DNA of 53,939 nucleotides, from positions 1 to 53,939 of IMG/VR virus record IMGVR_UViG_3300030419_006158. One strand, written 5' to 3'. The notes beneath the pieces are model-generated. The model saw only the letters and a program-made list of their open reading frames with translations, was not told where the DNA came from and did no database searches. The first letter of the stretch is position 1. Every line of letters begins with the position of its first letter. This stretch comes from a virus. The position numbers were made by a program, and so were the translations under genes. Positions 1-7,898 of this stretch are shown one piece after another.

Positions 1-1083
1 GAGCCAGGATTTGTATTTGGTAATCATCCATGGCAATTATATAACCCTTGCTTTGAGATTGGGTTCGTACCAGTTACGGAAGATGGTGTATGTGGTGTTC
101 AGTTTTGTAATTTAACATCTATTAATGGAGCCAAAATTGATACTAAAGCTAAGTTTTTAGAAGCAGTTAAAGCAGCTACTATTATTGGTACCCTACAAGC
201 AGCATATTCTGACTTTACGTACCTCAGACCTGCGTCTAAGCAATTAACTGAAGGGGAAGCATTGCTAGGTGTATCTATTACTGGAATGATGGATAACCCT
301 AAAATATTATTAAACCCAGATTATCAAAGAGAAGGAGCTGATTACGCTGTTAAGATTAATAAGTCATGGGCTAAGAAGTTAAATATCAATCAAGCCGCTC
401 GAATTACTTGTATTAAGCCAGAAGGAACATCTTCATTAGTATTAGGTAGCGCTTCAGGAATTCATCCTCACCACAGTAGAAAGTATTTTAGACGTATTCA
501 GTGTAATAAACTCGATCCCGTTTATAACCACTTTAAGAAAAGCAATCCACATATGTGTGAGGAGAGTGTGTGGTCTGCTAATAAGACGGATGATGTAACT
601 ACATTCCCTATTGAGATTTCGGAAAAGGCTTTAGTTAAAGATGACTTAACAGCCTTACAACATTTAAAGTATATTAAATCAACTCAACAAAATTGGGTTA
701 TACCAGGTACTACGGATGCTAATACTAAAAATGTAGAGCATAATGTTAGTTGTACAGCTGTAGTTAAAGATGATGAATGGGATAGAGTATTTAAATTCTT
801 GTATGATAATAAGAAGTACTTTGGTGCGGTATCATTGCTTCCTAAAACTGGGGATAAGTTATATGAGCAGGCGCCTTTAGAATCAGTAATTGATGAAAAG
901 GATGAACAAAAGTGGGAGTCTATTGTTAAACAGTATACCTCAGTAAATTATAAGTCTTTAAAAGAGGAAGAAGATACAACTGAAGTACAAGATACAGTTG
1001 CGTGTGGAGGGGGTGCATGTGAAATACCTAATTTACAAGAAGTTAAGGTACATGTTCCAGAACCAGAAGCTGAACCAGGTTAA
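1..1083 (+). CDS. nrdJ: Class II (adenosylcobalamin-dependent) ribonucleotide reductase, C-terminal part
   Basis: Reduces ribonucleotides to deoxyribonucleotides using adenosylcobalamin, supplying DNA precursors for phage replication. The frame is open from base 1, so the 5' part lies outside the window. Visible residues include the NPCFEI active-site motif (Cys at residue 17 of the fragment), CNLT about 19 residues later, GVSITGMMD, KPEGTSSLVLGSASGIHPHH, and a C-terminal CGGGAC pair that matches the thiol shuttle of monomeric class II enzymes such as the Lactobacillus leichmannii type. A class I or III enzyme is unlikely because of this motif set. The gene converges on the MscS-like gene and overlaps its 3' end by 4 bases. 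Confidence 0.93.
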   Translation, partial: EPGFVFGNHPWQLYNPCFEIGFVPVTEDGVCGVQFCNLTSINGAKIDTKAKFLEAVKAATIIGTLQAAYSDFTYLRPASKQLTEGEALLGVSITGMMDNPKILLNPDYQREGADYAVKINKSWAKKLNINQAARITCIKPEGTSSLVLGSASGIHPHHSRKYFRRIQCNKLDPVYNHFKKSNPHMCEESVWSANKTDDVTTFPIEISEKALVKDDLTALQHLKYIKSTQQNWVIPGTTDANTKNVEHNVSCTAVVKDDEWDRVFKFLYDNKKYFGAVSLLPKTGDKLYEQAPLESVIDEKDEQKWESIVKQYTSVNYKSLKEEEDTTEVQDTVACGGGACEIPNLQEVKVHVPEPEAEPG

Positions 1084-1463
1084 GGTTTCGTCTTTCCACT
1101 ACCATTAAATCTAGTAAGATCTAATTGACATAATGGTTTTTCAATCTTAAGCTTACCTAACCATTCATTTTGAACAACTAGCTTGCTACCACCGATAACC
1201 TTACCGTCATGAACGTCGTAGATAAAAAAGACTGTCTTAGTAATACCTACTCGAATAATTCGACCTGGTTTTCCATCGACATATACAACATCATCGGTTT
1301 TATAATCGTTTCCGCAAAATACAAATATGCCTGCTGCGAATTTTTTAATGCTAGATTGAAATATCATTAACGCTACACCAGCTATAAACATCCATCCATA
1401 CTGTCCGATGAAGTGTTCTAATGCTTTTTCTAGTTCTCCGGGTTGAAGAAGTGCTGACTCCAT
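1080..1463 (-). CDS. MscS-like mini membrane protein
   Basis: A 127-residue protein with one membrane segment (about residues 21-38). It is followed by FAAGIFVF (42-49) and a segment (about 56-105) reading DDVVYVDGKPGRIIRVGITKT and ending near SKLVVQNEWL. This order matches the pore-helix end and beta domain of small-conductance mechanosensitive channels (FASGVFIL...GDYVEIDG...G.V..I...T...IPNS). The first MscS membrane helices and the C-terminal vestibule are missing. It may be a one-helix MscS-type pore or a regulator of host channels; no function is proven. An ATTAAATA element 5 nt before ATG suggests late transcription, divergent from the holin gene. Confidence 0.6.
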   Translation of the reverse strand: MESALLQPGELEKALEHFIGQYGWMFIAGVALMIFQSSIKKFAAGIFVFCGNDYKTDDVVYVDGKPGRIIRVGITKTVFFIYDVHDGKVIGGSKLVVQNEWLGKLKIEKPLCQLDLTRFNGSGKTKP

Positions 1464-1468
1464 ATAAT

Positions 1469-1476
1469 TATTTAAT
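1469..1476 (-). promoter_or_regulatory. T4-type late promoter variant ATTAAATA
   Basis: ATTAAATA on the minus strand, followed by ATTAT and the ATG of the MscS-like gene. It matches 6 of 8 bases of TATAAATA, with the 5-nt spacing seen at stronger sites in the window. Confidence 0.45.
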
Positions 1477-1485
1477 TATGTCGGA

Positions 1486-1493
1486 TATAAATA
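1486..1493 (+). promoter_or_regulatory. T4-type late promoter TATAAATA
   Basis: Exact TATAAATA, 7 nt before the holin ATG. In T4 the late start site lies about 6 nt after this octamer, which would put transcription initiation at or next to the start codon. Confidence 0.7.
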
Positions 1494-1500
1494 CTTAAAC

Positions 1501-1821
1501 ATGAAAAAGGTATTTAATTTTATTAAAACATATAAAAAGGAGCTTGGCGGTTTACTTCGCCACGCCGCTACTATTGCTGGTGGTGTATTAATTGCAAAAG
1601 GCTCCTTAGATTCTGAGACTTTTCATATGATTTTAGGCGCTACTGCTAGCATTGCTGGCACAGGTTGGTCTTTTGCTAACAAGATAAGTCATAAGCAAGA
1701 AGTGAAGACTGCTTTTGCTACAGACCCTGTTACTGGTGATGTTACTCGTCATTTTAATGAAGAGACTAAGGCATGGGAAGAAAAACCAGAACCCAAACCT
1801 AAGAAGAAGAAAAAGAGCTAA
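1501..1821 (+). CDS. Probable phage holin
   Basis: A 106-residue protein with two short hydrophobic segments (about 18-34 and 41-57). They read RHAATIAGGVLIAKGSLDS and ILGATASIAGTGWSFANK, the pattern of small two-helix phage holins (RHxLTxxGGxLVAxG...GAxxxLxGxxWS). The C-terminal tail is charged and lysine-rich (KPKKKKKS), as in many holins. It lies two genes upstream of the endolysin. Its likely role is timed permeabilisation of the inner membrane. There is no Shine-Dalgarno, but an exact late promoter directly precedes the gene. Confidence 0.7.
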   Translation: MKKVFNFIKTYKKELGGLLRHAATIAGGVLIAKGSLDSETFHMILGATASIAGTGWSFANKISHKQEVKTAFATDPVTGDVTRHFNEETKAWEEKPEPKPKKKKKS

Positions 1822-1849
1822 TTAATAAATAGCAAAACATCTCTGGATA

Positions 1850-1857
1850 CATAAATA
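1850..1857 (+). promoter_or_regulatory. Late promoter variant CATAAATA
   Basis: CATAAATA followed by TTTAT and the GTG start at 1863. The 5-nt spacing is the same as at 28509, 29593 and 31801, and supports GTG as the true start. Confidence 0.6.
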
Positions 1858-1862
1858 TTTAT

Positions 1863-2216
1863 GTGGCTGTGACTTCACCAGGGTATTTGTATATTATTAC
1901 TAATAAATCTTGGCCTGGATGGTTGAAAGTTGGAACCACTCGTAACTTAAAAACTCGTTTGCAAACATATCAAACGAGTTCTCCCTTTAGAGATTACGAG
2001 GTTATATATTCTATAAAACATCCAGAATATCTTCAAGCTGAACAGAATATAAAGAAACAAATGAAATATTTTGCTAAGCAAATAAAAAATGAATGGTATG
2101 AAGTTGATTTACACGTGGCAAAGGTTAGACTATTAGAACAATTAGATAATTATTTTTATGGTGAATGTGATAAAGAAGAAGAATACCATCAAGTATTTAT
2201 TACTAATGCTGTATAA
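1863..2216 (+). CDS. GIY-YIG / T5orf172-type nuclease-like protein
   Basis: A 117-residue protein opening with GYLYIITNKSWPGWLKVGTT (residues 7-26), then RNLKTRLQTYQTSSP. This is the Y-Y...K(V/I)G.T...R pattern of the T5orf172/MUG113 branch of GIY-YIG proteins. The branch is common in phages, often as standalone DNA-interacting proteins. A Glu in NEWYEV (about residue 76) could be the metal ligand. GTG is chosen as start because of the late promoter 5 nt upstream. The exact substrate is unknown; a mobile endonuclease is possible but no intron is visible nearby. Confidence 0.65.
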   Translation: MAVTSPGYLYIITNKSWPGWLKVGTTRNLKTRLQTYQTSSPFRDYEVIYSIKHPEYLQAEQNIKKQMKYFAKQIKNEWYEVDLHVAKVRLLEQLDNYFYGECDKEEEYHQVFITNAV

Positions 2217-2219
2217 ATA
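2212..2219 (+). promoter_or_regulatory. Late promoter TATAAATA
   Basis: Exact TATAAATA overlapping the stop codon of the GIY-YIG gene and 6 nt before the endolysin ATG. Confidence 0.7.
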
Positions 2220-2225
2220 ATTTAA

Positions 2226-3071
2226 ATGACCTTTAAACAACTATCAGACTGTAATGACGTTTTCTTGCGAGAAGGTCCGTGGTCTAGTAGAGCTGCTGCT
2301 TTAGGTTTGGGTGCCGCCAGTTTATTTGGCGGTCCCGGCGAAGTACAAGCCAAAATGCCTACCCCAATAACTCATACTATAAAACAAGACCAATCAATGT
2401 ATGATTATATTGTTCAGAGTGAAGGTAAAGGTAAAGAAGGTCGCCCGGGATATGCGTACAGAGACCATAAAGGTTACTTAACCGTTGGGGTAGGCCATTT
2501 AATTACTAAAAACGATCCTGTGCTCAGACAAGTTACAGGTCAGTATTATAATGCTGTTGTATCTGGTCGTATGCCGTTGAACGATAATCAAATGAAACAA
2601 TTGTTCAATATCGATGTACAATCTAAAATTGCTTTAGCTCGTAGAAATATTAGAGGATATGATAAATTGCCTTCATATGTTCAAAATGCAGTAGTAGATG
2701 GTTTCTTTAGAGGTGATTTATCTGGTAGTCCAGATACATTAGGATTAATGAATCAAGGTAATTGGTCAGCTGCGGCAACGGAGTATTTAGATAACGACGA
2801 GTATCGTACATCTAAAAAAGAGGGTACAGGTGTGGCTCCTAGGATGGAACGTAATGCTAGTATCTTTGCTGCTTATGGAAGAGGCGCCGATGCTGACCCT
2901 CGCCAGCGCTGGACATCATCAGGAACACCTACTAATACGTATACTGTAAAGGCAGGAGATACATTAAGTAAGATTGCTCGTGATAATAATGTAAGTATAC
3001 AGGATCTTATGAGAAAAAATAATATCTCTGACCCGAATAAGATCAGTATAGGTCAGCAATTATACATATAA
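2226..3071 (+). CDS. Endolysin: T4-type lysozyme domain plus C-terminal LysM
   Basis: Hydrolyses peptidoglycan. Residues about 55-225 form a lysozyme domain of the T4/GH24 type with a Glu-Asp-Thr triad readable as E66 (QSEGKG), D80 (YRDHKG) and T86 (LTVGVGH). Residues about 237-281 are a LysM repeat (YTVKAGDTLSKIARDN...ISIGQQLYI) for glycan binding. The first 43 residues contain a hydrophobic stretch (AALGLGAASLFGG) that could be a signal or signal-anchor sequence. The N-terminus MTFKQLSDCNDVFLRE followed by G also resembles a T4 capsid-targeting peptide with an L-x-E/G cleavage site. A virion-associated lysozyme used at entry is therefore an alternative to a lysis enzyme. An exact late promoter precedes it. 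Confidence 0.85.
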   Translation: MTFKQLSDCNDVFLREGPWSSRAAALGLGAASLFGGPGEVQAKMPTPITHTIKQDQSMYDYIVQSEGKGKEGRPGYAYRDHKGYLTVGVGHLITKNDPVLRQVTGQYYNAVVSGRMPLNDNQMKQLFNIDVQSKIALARRNIRGYDKLPSYVQNAVVDGFFRGDLSGSPDTLGLMNQGNWSAAATEYLDNDEYRTSKKEGTGVAPRMERNASIFAAYGRGADADPRQRWTSSGTPTNTYTVKAGDTLSKIARDNNVSIQDLMRKNNISDPNKISIGQQLYI

Positions 3072-3093
3072 CATTTGATTAAATAATTAAATA

Positions 3094-4107
3094 ATGCCAG
3101 CAACGCTCGACAGGTGTGTTAAGAAAGTACAAAAGCAAGGAAAAAGTAAATCCTCTGCATATGCTATTTGTTCTAAAAGTACTGGCTGGAAAGTTGGCAA
3201 GGGTAGTACTAAAAGAAAAAAGAAATGGAAAAAGGAATCATTTAAACAATATTTTGAACAAACAAATTATTATAATGATACATTACACCCTGAGTTTTGG
3301 ACTGATGATAATTTTAATGAAGAAGTATTAAATTCTATAATTGAAATTGTAGAAGATTTTATAAAAGACGATGATCACATTACTCCTGAAATGATTGATG
3401 ATATTCAATTAACAGGATCATTAGCTAATTTTAATTACTCTCAGCATTCAGATCTTGACATACATATACTATTAGATTTTGCTAAAATAAATGAAGACGA
3501 GAGTATAGTAAAGAGAGCATTAGACGGTAAAAGATTTATATGGAATTTAACACACAATATTGAATTTAATAATCATGAAGTTGAATTATATTTTCAGGAT
3601 ATTCATGAACCTCATGTGGCTTCCGGTTTATTTAGTATACAAGATAATAGATGGATTAAAAAACCTGTTCACGATCCCCCGGAGATAGATCAGCGCGATG
3701 TTGAAAAGAAGGCAGAACAGTTCCGTACAGAAGTAGAACTAATAAAGGAAGCTCTAAATGAGATTGATGAGAAAGATGATCTTGTATTAATTAATAACCG
3801 CGCTAAAAAATTAAAAAACAAGTTAATGAGAATGCGTAGAGAGGGTCTTGCTGGTAAAGGAGAATATTCTGTAGAAAATTTAGCCTTTAAATCTTTACGC
3901 AACGATGATACAATAGCTGAATTAAATGGCTTGATTATTAAGTCGTATGATCTTATGTTTGGCGAAGACACTGTTGTTGAGAAAAAGAAAAAGAAAAAGA
4001 AAAAGAAAAAAGGACTAAAGGATTGGATGTTAAGTATAGTGCATGCATTATTTTCTAAAGATCCATCTCACATGCCTAAACCACAAAGGTACCCTGCAGG
4101 AATATGA
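3094..4107 (+). CDS. Nucleotidyltransferase-fold protein, probably virion-packaged
   Basis: A 337-residue protein. The N-terminus (MPATLDRCVKKVQKQGKSKS...AYAICSK) is a short helical module I associate with phage proteins. SFKQYFEQ (49-56) is a capsid-targeting-like motif, here internal. Residues about 105-128 read LTGSLANFNYSQHSDLDIHI, the GS...DxD signature of the polymerase-beta nucleotidyltransferase fold (G108/S109, D120, D122). Near residue 300 is a run of ten lysines encoded by AAAAAG repeats. Substrate unknown; tRNA, protein or antibiotic nucleotidylation are all conceivable. ATG overlap with the next gene suggests co-expression with the nuclease-like protein. Confidence 0.55.
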   Translation: MPATLDRCVKKVQKQGKSKSSAYAICSKSTGWKVGKGSTKRKKKWKKESFKQYFEQTNYYNDTLHPEFWTDDNFNEEVLNSIIEIVEDFIKDDDHITPEMIDDIQLTGSLANFNYSQHSDLDIHILLDFAKINEDESIVKRALDGKRFIWNLTHNIEFNNHEVELYFQDIHEPHVASGLFSIQDNRWIKKPVHDPPEIDQRDVEKKAEQFRTEVELIKEALNEIDEKDDLVLINNRAKKLKNKLMRMRREGLAGKGEYSVENLAFKSLRNDDTIAELNGLIIKSYDLMFGEDTVVEKKKKKKKKKKGLKDWMLSIVHALFSKDPSHMPKPQRYPAGI

Positions 4108-5171
4108 AATCGTTTAAATATTTTTTTGAAGATAATGAGGACTCTGAGCACTATTTAAGAGTTGATGATAAACCATTTAAGAAATCTATACCTATAAGTG
4201 ATGATGATTATAAAGAGATAAAACATTTATTAGCCGACCGTGGTAGTATAGATGAGCTAATTACAAAGATAGGCGAACAGTCTAATTTAAAACCAGACCG
4301 AGTAAAAGATCTTCTCAAAATTCTCTTATCTCAATCTAACACTGATACTGTTATAGAATACTTACACAATAGAGAAGATATTGGAGTAACTAAAGATGAG
4401 TTAGTATCATCAGGTAATATATTTACCGCTTTTGGTGAGGTAGGATTCGAAGAAGATACGATTAAGGATTTATATAATAAACAATTCTCCGAACAGCCAG
4501 TTATGGGTAGAGGAGAAATGTTAATGGCTGTTCTTTTAAAAGGATGTACGAAACCACCTAAAGGAGATATTCTTATAGATGGTGAATTATATGATGTAAA
4601 AGGAAAGAGTGCTCGTCTGAGAGGACAGACTGGATATGGTGATGGTGCATCGGCTAGTATTTATTGGTCTACTGAGTTCACAAAATTGAGCAATGAAAAT
4701 GATTTAAACTTAGATGTACCGGAAGGTGGTACTAATGACTTTAATATTTTAATAAACAGCCCCGGTTACGCAATAAGGACTGGTTTTGAATTATTAAACA
4801 ATAATATTATTACTGCAGAATATTTTGGTACTTTGATTAAAAATGGTCTTAAGTCTGTATTTTCTCGAATGGAAGATTTTGAATTAACATTTGTTGATGA
4901 TCTAATTAATGAAGGATTTGAGGCAGGTTATAAGAGGTTTATTACTAATTATAAGATAGCATTACTTCATTACTATTTAAGACTTGAAAGGATGGAAAAT
5001 ACTGGGCTACTTATTTTTAATGAACCACAAGGTAATGTAGCACATATCAATAGTTCTACTTCTCCTGACGAGGTTTTTAGACAAGTCGGTATTGGTTTAC
5101 CAGGTTTTGGAGCTAAAGCTGGTCCACAGGGTAGTGCTGCATCGATCACAACAAAAACAAAAATTAAATAA
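4104..5171 (+). CDS. Capsid-targeted PD-(D/E)XK nuclease-like protein
   Basis: A 355-residue protein. The N-terminus MKSFKYFFEDNEDSE resembles T4 capsid-targeting peptides (MKTYQEFIxE). Residues about 135-170 contain GRGEMLMAVLLKG, then KGDILIDGELYDVKGKS. E138, D155 and D164-V-K166 are spaced like the E...D...(D/E)xK core of PD-(D/E)XK nucleases. The rest is unrecognised. I infer a DNA endonuclease packaged with or injected alongside the genome, perhaps acting on host DNA or in recombination. It overlaps the preceding gene by 4 nt and the following gene by 1 nt. Confidence 0.5.
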   Translation: MKSFKYFFEDNEDSEHYLRVDDKPFKKSIPISDDDYKEIKHLLADRGSIDELITKIGEQSNLKPDRVKDLLKILLSQSNTDTVIEYLHNREDIGVTKDELVSSGNIFTAFGEVGFEEDTIKDLYNKQFSEQPVMGRGEMLMAVLLKGCTKPPKGDILIDGELYDVKGKSARLRGQTGYGDGASASIYWSTEFTKLSNENDLNLDVPEGGTNDFNILINSPGYAIRTGFELLNNNIITAEYFGTLIKNGLKSVFSRMEDFELTFVDDLINEGFEAGYKRFITNYKIALLHYYLRLERMENTGLLIFNEPQGNVAHINSSTSPDEVFRQVGIGLPGFGAKAGPQGSAASITTKTKIK

Positions 5172-5392
5172 TGGCAGTATTAGGATTATATGATACAACG
5201 GTAATGGGATATAGAGTGAAAGTTCAGCCTTATGTTATCGGTATTTTTGATGATGATGATATGATCGTAGGGGAAAGAATTCCTAATAAGATTGTACGGT
5301 ATCTAATTGAAGAAGGTTTTTGTGATACTTGGTTAAAGGACGATATTGGAATTAGAGTAAATATTTACAGACAAGGCAATGCTGACTTATAA
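5171..5392 (+). CDS. Small hypothetical protein
   Basis: A 73-residue protein starting on the last base of the preceding stop (TAATG). Predominantly beta-type with an acidic patch (FDDDDMIVGE); no signal peptide or membrane segment. It overlaps the ligase-like gene by 14 nt and is probably translationally coupled. Not recognised. Confidence 0.6.
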   Translation: MAVLGLYDTTVMGYRVKVQPYVIGIFDDDDMIVGERIPNKIVRYLIEEGFCDTWLKDDIGIRVNIYRQGNADL

Positions 5393-6629
5393 AAAATATT
5401 TTCCGTTATATGAATCCGCTGGGCCAAATAAACATTTGACTCACTTAGAGGAGCTTATTCTCACTGACGAAAAGGATGGCGCAGTTAGAGCTATTAATTA
5501 TCTTGAAGCACTTACAGAGATATTAGATAGTAATACACCACGTTCTGTTAACGCGACAGTAAAGTACGATGGAGCACCAGCTGTAATATTAGGAGTAGAT
5601 CCAGCTGGTAGGTTTTTTGTCGGTAGTAAGTCTGTATTTAATAAAGTACCTAAAGTTAATTATTCAGTTAATGATATTAAAGTAAATCATGCTGAAGCTC
5701 CGGGTCTAGTTGATAAGTTGGTACAAACATTCACACACTTTAAAAATTTAAGTTTTGATTCTGCATATCAAGGAGACTTCTTATTTGATGACGATATAAA
5801 AGAGGTCATTGACATTGAAGGGGTACCGCACATAACATTTAAACCTAATACTATAGTATATGCTGTACCGGTTGATAGTGAAGAAGGTCAAAAAATATTA
5901 AACTCACAAATCGGTGTTGTATTTCATACCGAATATGACGTTACATTTGATCAAGAAAATTATGTCAGATTTTCTACTAAAAAATTTGGTGTTGATGTTA
6001 CGAATTTAGATCCAGGCCCTAATGTATATGTTAAAGATGCTTATTTTGAAAATGACGCTGGACATATTACATTAACAGATGATGAAACTAATACTATTAA
6101 TTCATTAATACAATCTGCTAAACAACATTTATCACAAATAGATTTTAATAAAGTCACTGAAAAACTATTGTCTAGTTTAAACACATATATCAATACTGAG
6201 ATAAGAATTGGTGATTTTTTAAGCAATACTGAATCTTCTTTTAGTCAATTTGTACAGTGGTTTACAAATAAAATAGACAAACAAATAGATAAATTAAAAA
6301 GTGATTCTGGTAAAGCGAAAGCTACTCAAAATAAAGAACAATTGTTAGCTTTAATACAAGATGCATCAACAGATATATACAGTGTATTTGAGTTTCAAAA
6401 AGCAGTAAAACAATGTAAAGATGTTTTTATACAAAAGTATAATAATATGATGCGTGGAGTTAATATGAAGAACTATTTGTTTGCCGACAATGGAGATTTA
6501 GTAGTAACAGATCCTGAAGGGTATGTTGCTATTGACGCCACTGGAAACGCTGTTAAGTTTGTTGATCGTTTAGAGTTTAGTAGAGCTAATTTTGCTATTG
6601 ATAAGGATAGTAAATTCAAAAAGAATTAG
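5379..6629 (+). CDS. Ligase/nucleotidyltransferase-like phage protein (DUF6267-type), capsid-targeted
   Basis: A 416-residue protein resembling a family common in T4-like marine phages (THLEELIL...NATVKYDGAPAVILG...GRFFVGSKSVFNKVPK). K62-Y-D64-G65 matches motif I (KxDG) of DNA/RNA ligases and capping enzymes, with the Lys as the possible nucleotidylated residue. YQGDFLFDDD later could serve as motif III/IIIa. Motif V is not obvious, so catalysis is uncertain. The N-terminus MLTYKKYFPLYE followed by SAG is a close match to a T4 capsid-targeting peptide with a prohead-protease site (L-Y-E/S). Packaging beside a nuclease-like protein hints at genome repair or circularisation after injection (inference). 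Confidence 0.6.
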   Translation: MLTYKKYFPLYESAGPNKHLTHLEELILTDEKDGAVRAINYLEALTEILDSNTPRSVNATVKYDGAPAVILGVDPAGRFFVGSKSVFNKVPKVNYSVNDIKVNHAEAPGLVDKLVQTFTHFKNLSFDSAYQGDFLFDDDIKEVIDIEGVPHITFKPNTIVYAVPVDSEEGQKILNSQIGVVFHTEYDVTFDQENYVRFSTKKFGVDVTNLDPGPNVYVKDAYFENDAGHITLTDDETNTINSLIQSAKQHLSQIDFNKVTEKLLSSLNTYINTEIRIGDFLSNTESSFSQFVQWFTNKIDKQIDKLKSDSGKAKATQNKEQLLALIQDASTDIYSVFEFQKAVKQCKDVFIQKYNNMMRGVNMKNYLFADNGDLVVTDPEGYVAIDATGNAVKFVDRLEFSRANFAIDKDSKFKKN

Positions 6630-6667
6630 TTGTTTCCTAAATTATTTCTGTAAATACTTTAGCGAGA

Positions 6668-7249
6668 ATGACTATTGTATTCAACCTATTCGAAAACATT
6701 TACAGTTCTGAGTTCTTAAAATCATGGATAACATTAACTACATACTTAAATCAAACTGGTATACGTTATCATATTTCTCAGCACAATAGTTGTAATGCTT
6801 TTTATGCAAAGCAAATGTGTCTCGGTGGTAATGTATTATCTGGACCTTCTCAATCACCGTATCAAGAAACAATTAAATATGATAGGTTAGTTTTTTTAAG
6901 TAATAAAATTACTTTTACACCTGCACAGTTTGTTAAATTATATAATAAATCTTCTGAGCATAAATTTATATCTGGAAAGGCGGATGGTAGGTATAAGGTT
7001 CTTGAAGAAGACGATAATTACATTAAAGCGGATTATTTAGATTTTGATTTTGTTATTATACAAAAAGGAGTATTTGAAGAATTAGAATACCCTTGGTTCC
7101 GTCCGCACGTAAGTACAACAGAAGCTGAACAACAGTTTGTTGATATAGATATCTGTCGGCGCTTAAGAAGACGAAATTTAGATCTATTAATAGATAAAGC
7201 AGTCGACTTGCAGGGAGGTAATTTTAATTTTATAAAAACAGATGAATAA
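6668..7249 (+). CDS. Degenerate glycosyltransferase-like protein (paralogue of next gene)
   Basis: A 193-residue protein clearly related to the neighbouring 7242-7898 product: both share a YxxxxCxxGxPxxG/S-type stretch, a hydrophobic strand, and F(E/L)...PWF near the C-terminus. Where the neighbour has WIDSDIVF (the DxD motif), this protein has FLSNKITF, so the nucleotide-sugar/metal-binding aspartates are gone. It is probably inactive or a regulatory partner. An 8-nt overlap with the next gene suggests coupling. Confidence 0.55.
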   Translation: MTIVFNLFENIYSSEFLKSWITLTTYLNQTGIRYHISQHNSCNAFYAKQMCLGGNVLSGPSQSPYQETIKYDRLVFLSNKITFTPAQFVKLYNKSSEHKFISGKADGRYKVLEEDDNYIKADYLDFDFVIIQKGVFEELEYPWFRPHVSTTEAEQQFVDIDICRRLRRRNLDLLIDKAVDLQGGNFNFIKTDE

Positions 7250-7898
7250 GACTATAATTATATGTTGCCCAGGTGATTGTTTTTCAGGAAAATTTATTAA
7301 TTGTTTAACTCAATTAATTAAACATTTAAACAATCAGGGCTTCAAGGTGTACTTTTGTAGTGCCTATTCACGTAATATATACGAAGTGCGCAATAAGTGT
7401 ATGTTAGGTTCTCCAATTAAAGGCACTAATCAATTACCGTTCGATGGACGACAATATGACTATGTGTTATGGATAGATAGTGATATTGTTTTTACAAACA
7501 CAGATTTTGATTTATTATATAAAGAGGATATGGATGTAATATCAGGTCTTTATATTATGGCAAACGATAAAGACTTTGCCGCTGTAGAAACTTGGGATGA
7601 AGATCATTTTCAAAATCATGGAACCTTTGAGTTTTTAGCTAAAGAAAATGTGCGTTCAAGATATATGCCATTTAAAGTAGAGTATGTTGGTTTCGGTTTT
7701 ATTTTATTTAAACAAGGCATATTTGAACAATTACAATACCCTTGGTTCGAACCAACATATTTACAAATTCAAACATCGCAAGATTTTTCCATGGAAGATG
7801 TTACATTATGTCTTAAATTAAAGAAAAAAGATATTGATATATATGTACACCCTAATGTTGTTGTAGGGCATGAAAAATCAGTTGAATTGCGACTATGA
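7242..7898 (+). CDS. GT-A fold glycosyltransferase
   Basis: A 218-residue protein with DYVLWIDSDIVF (about residues 73-84), in which DSD is the metal/nucleotide-sugar motif, followed by a loop and MEDVTLCLKLKKKDIDIYVHPNVVVGHEK. The ED and the late His fit the acceptor and metal-binding regions of GT-A enzymes. It would transfer a sugar from a nucleotide donor to a phage or host glycan; donor unknown. Overlaps both neighbours by 4-8 nt, forming a short operon with its degenerate paralogue. Confidence 0.7.
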   Translation: MNKTIIICCPGDCFSGKFINCLTQLIKHLNNQGFKVYFCSAYSRNIYEVRNKCMLGSPIKGTNQLPFDGRQYDYVLWIDSDIVFTNTDFDLLYKEDMDVISGLYIMANDKDFAAVETWDEDHFQNHGTFEFLAKENVRSRYMPFKVEYVGFGFILFKQGIFEQLQYPWFEPTYLQIQTSQDFSMEDVTLCLKLKKKDIDIYVHPNVVVGHEKSVELRL

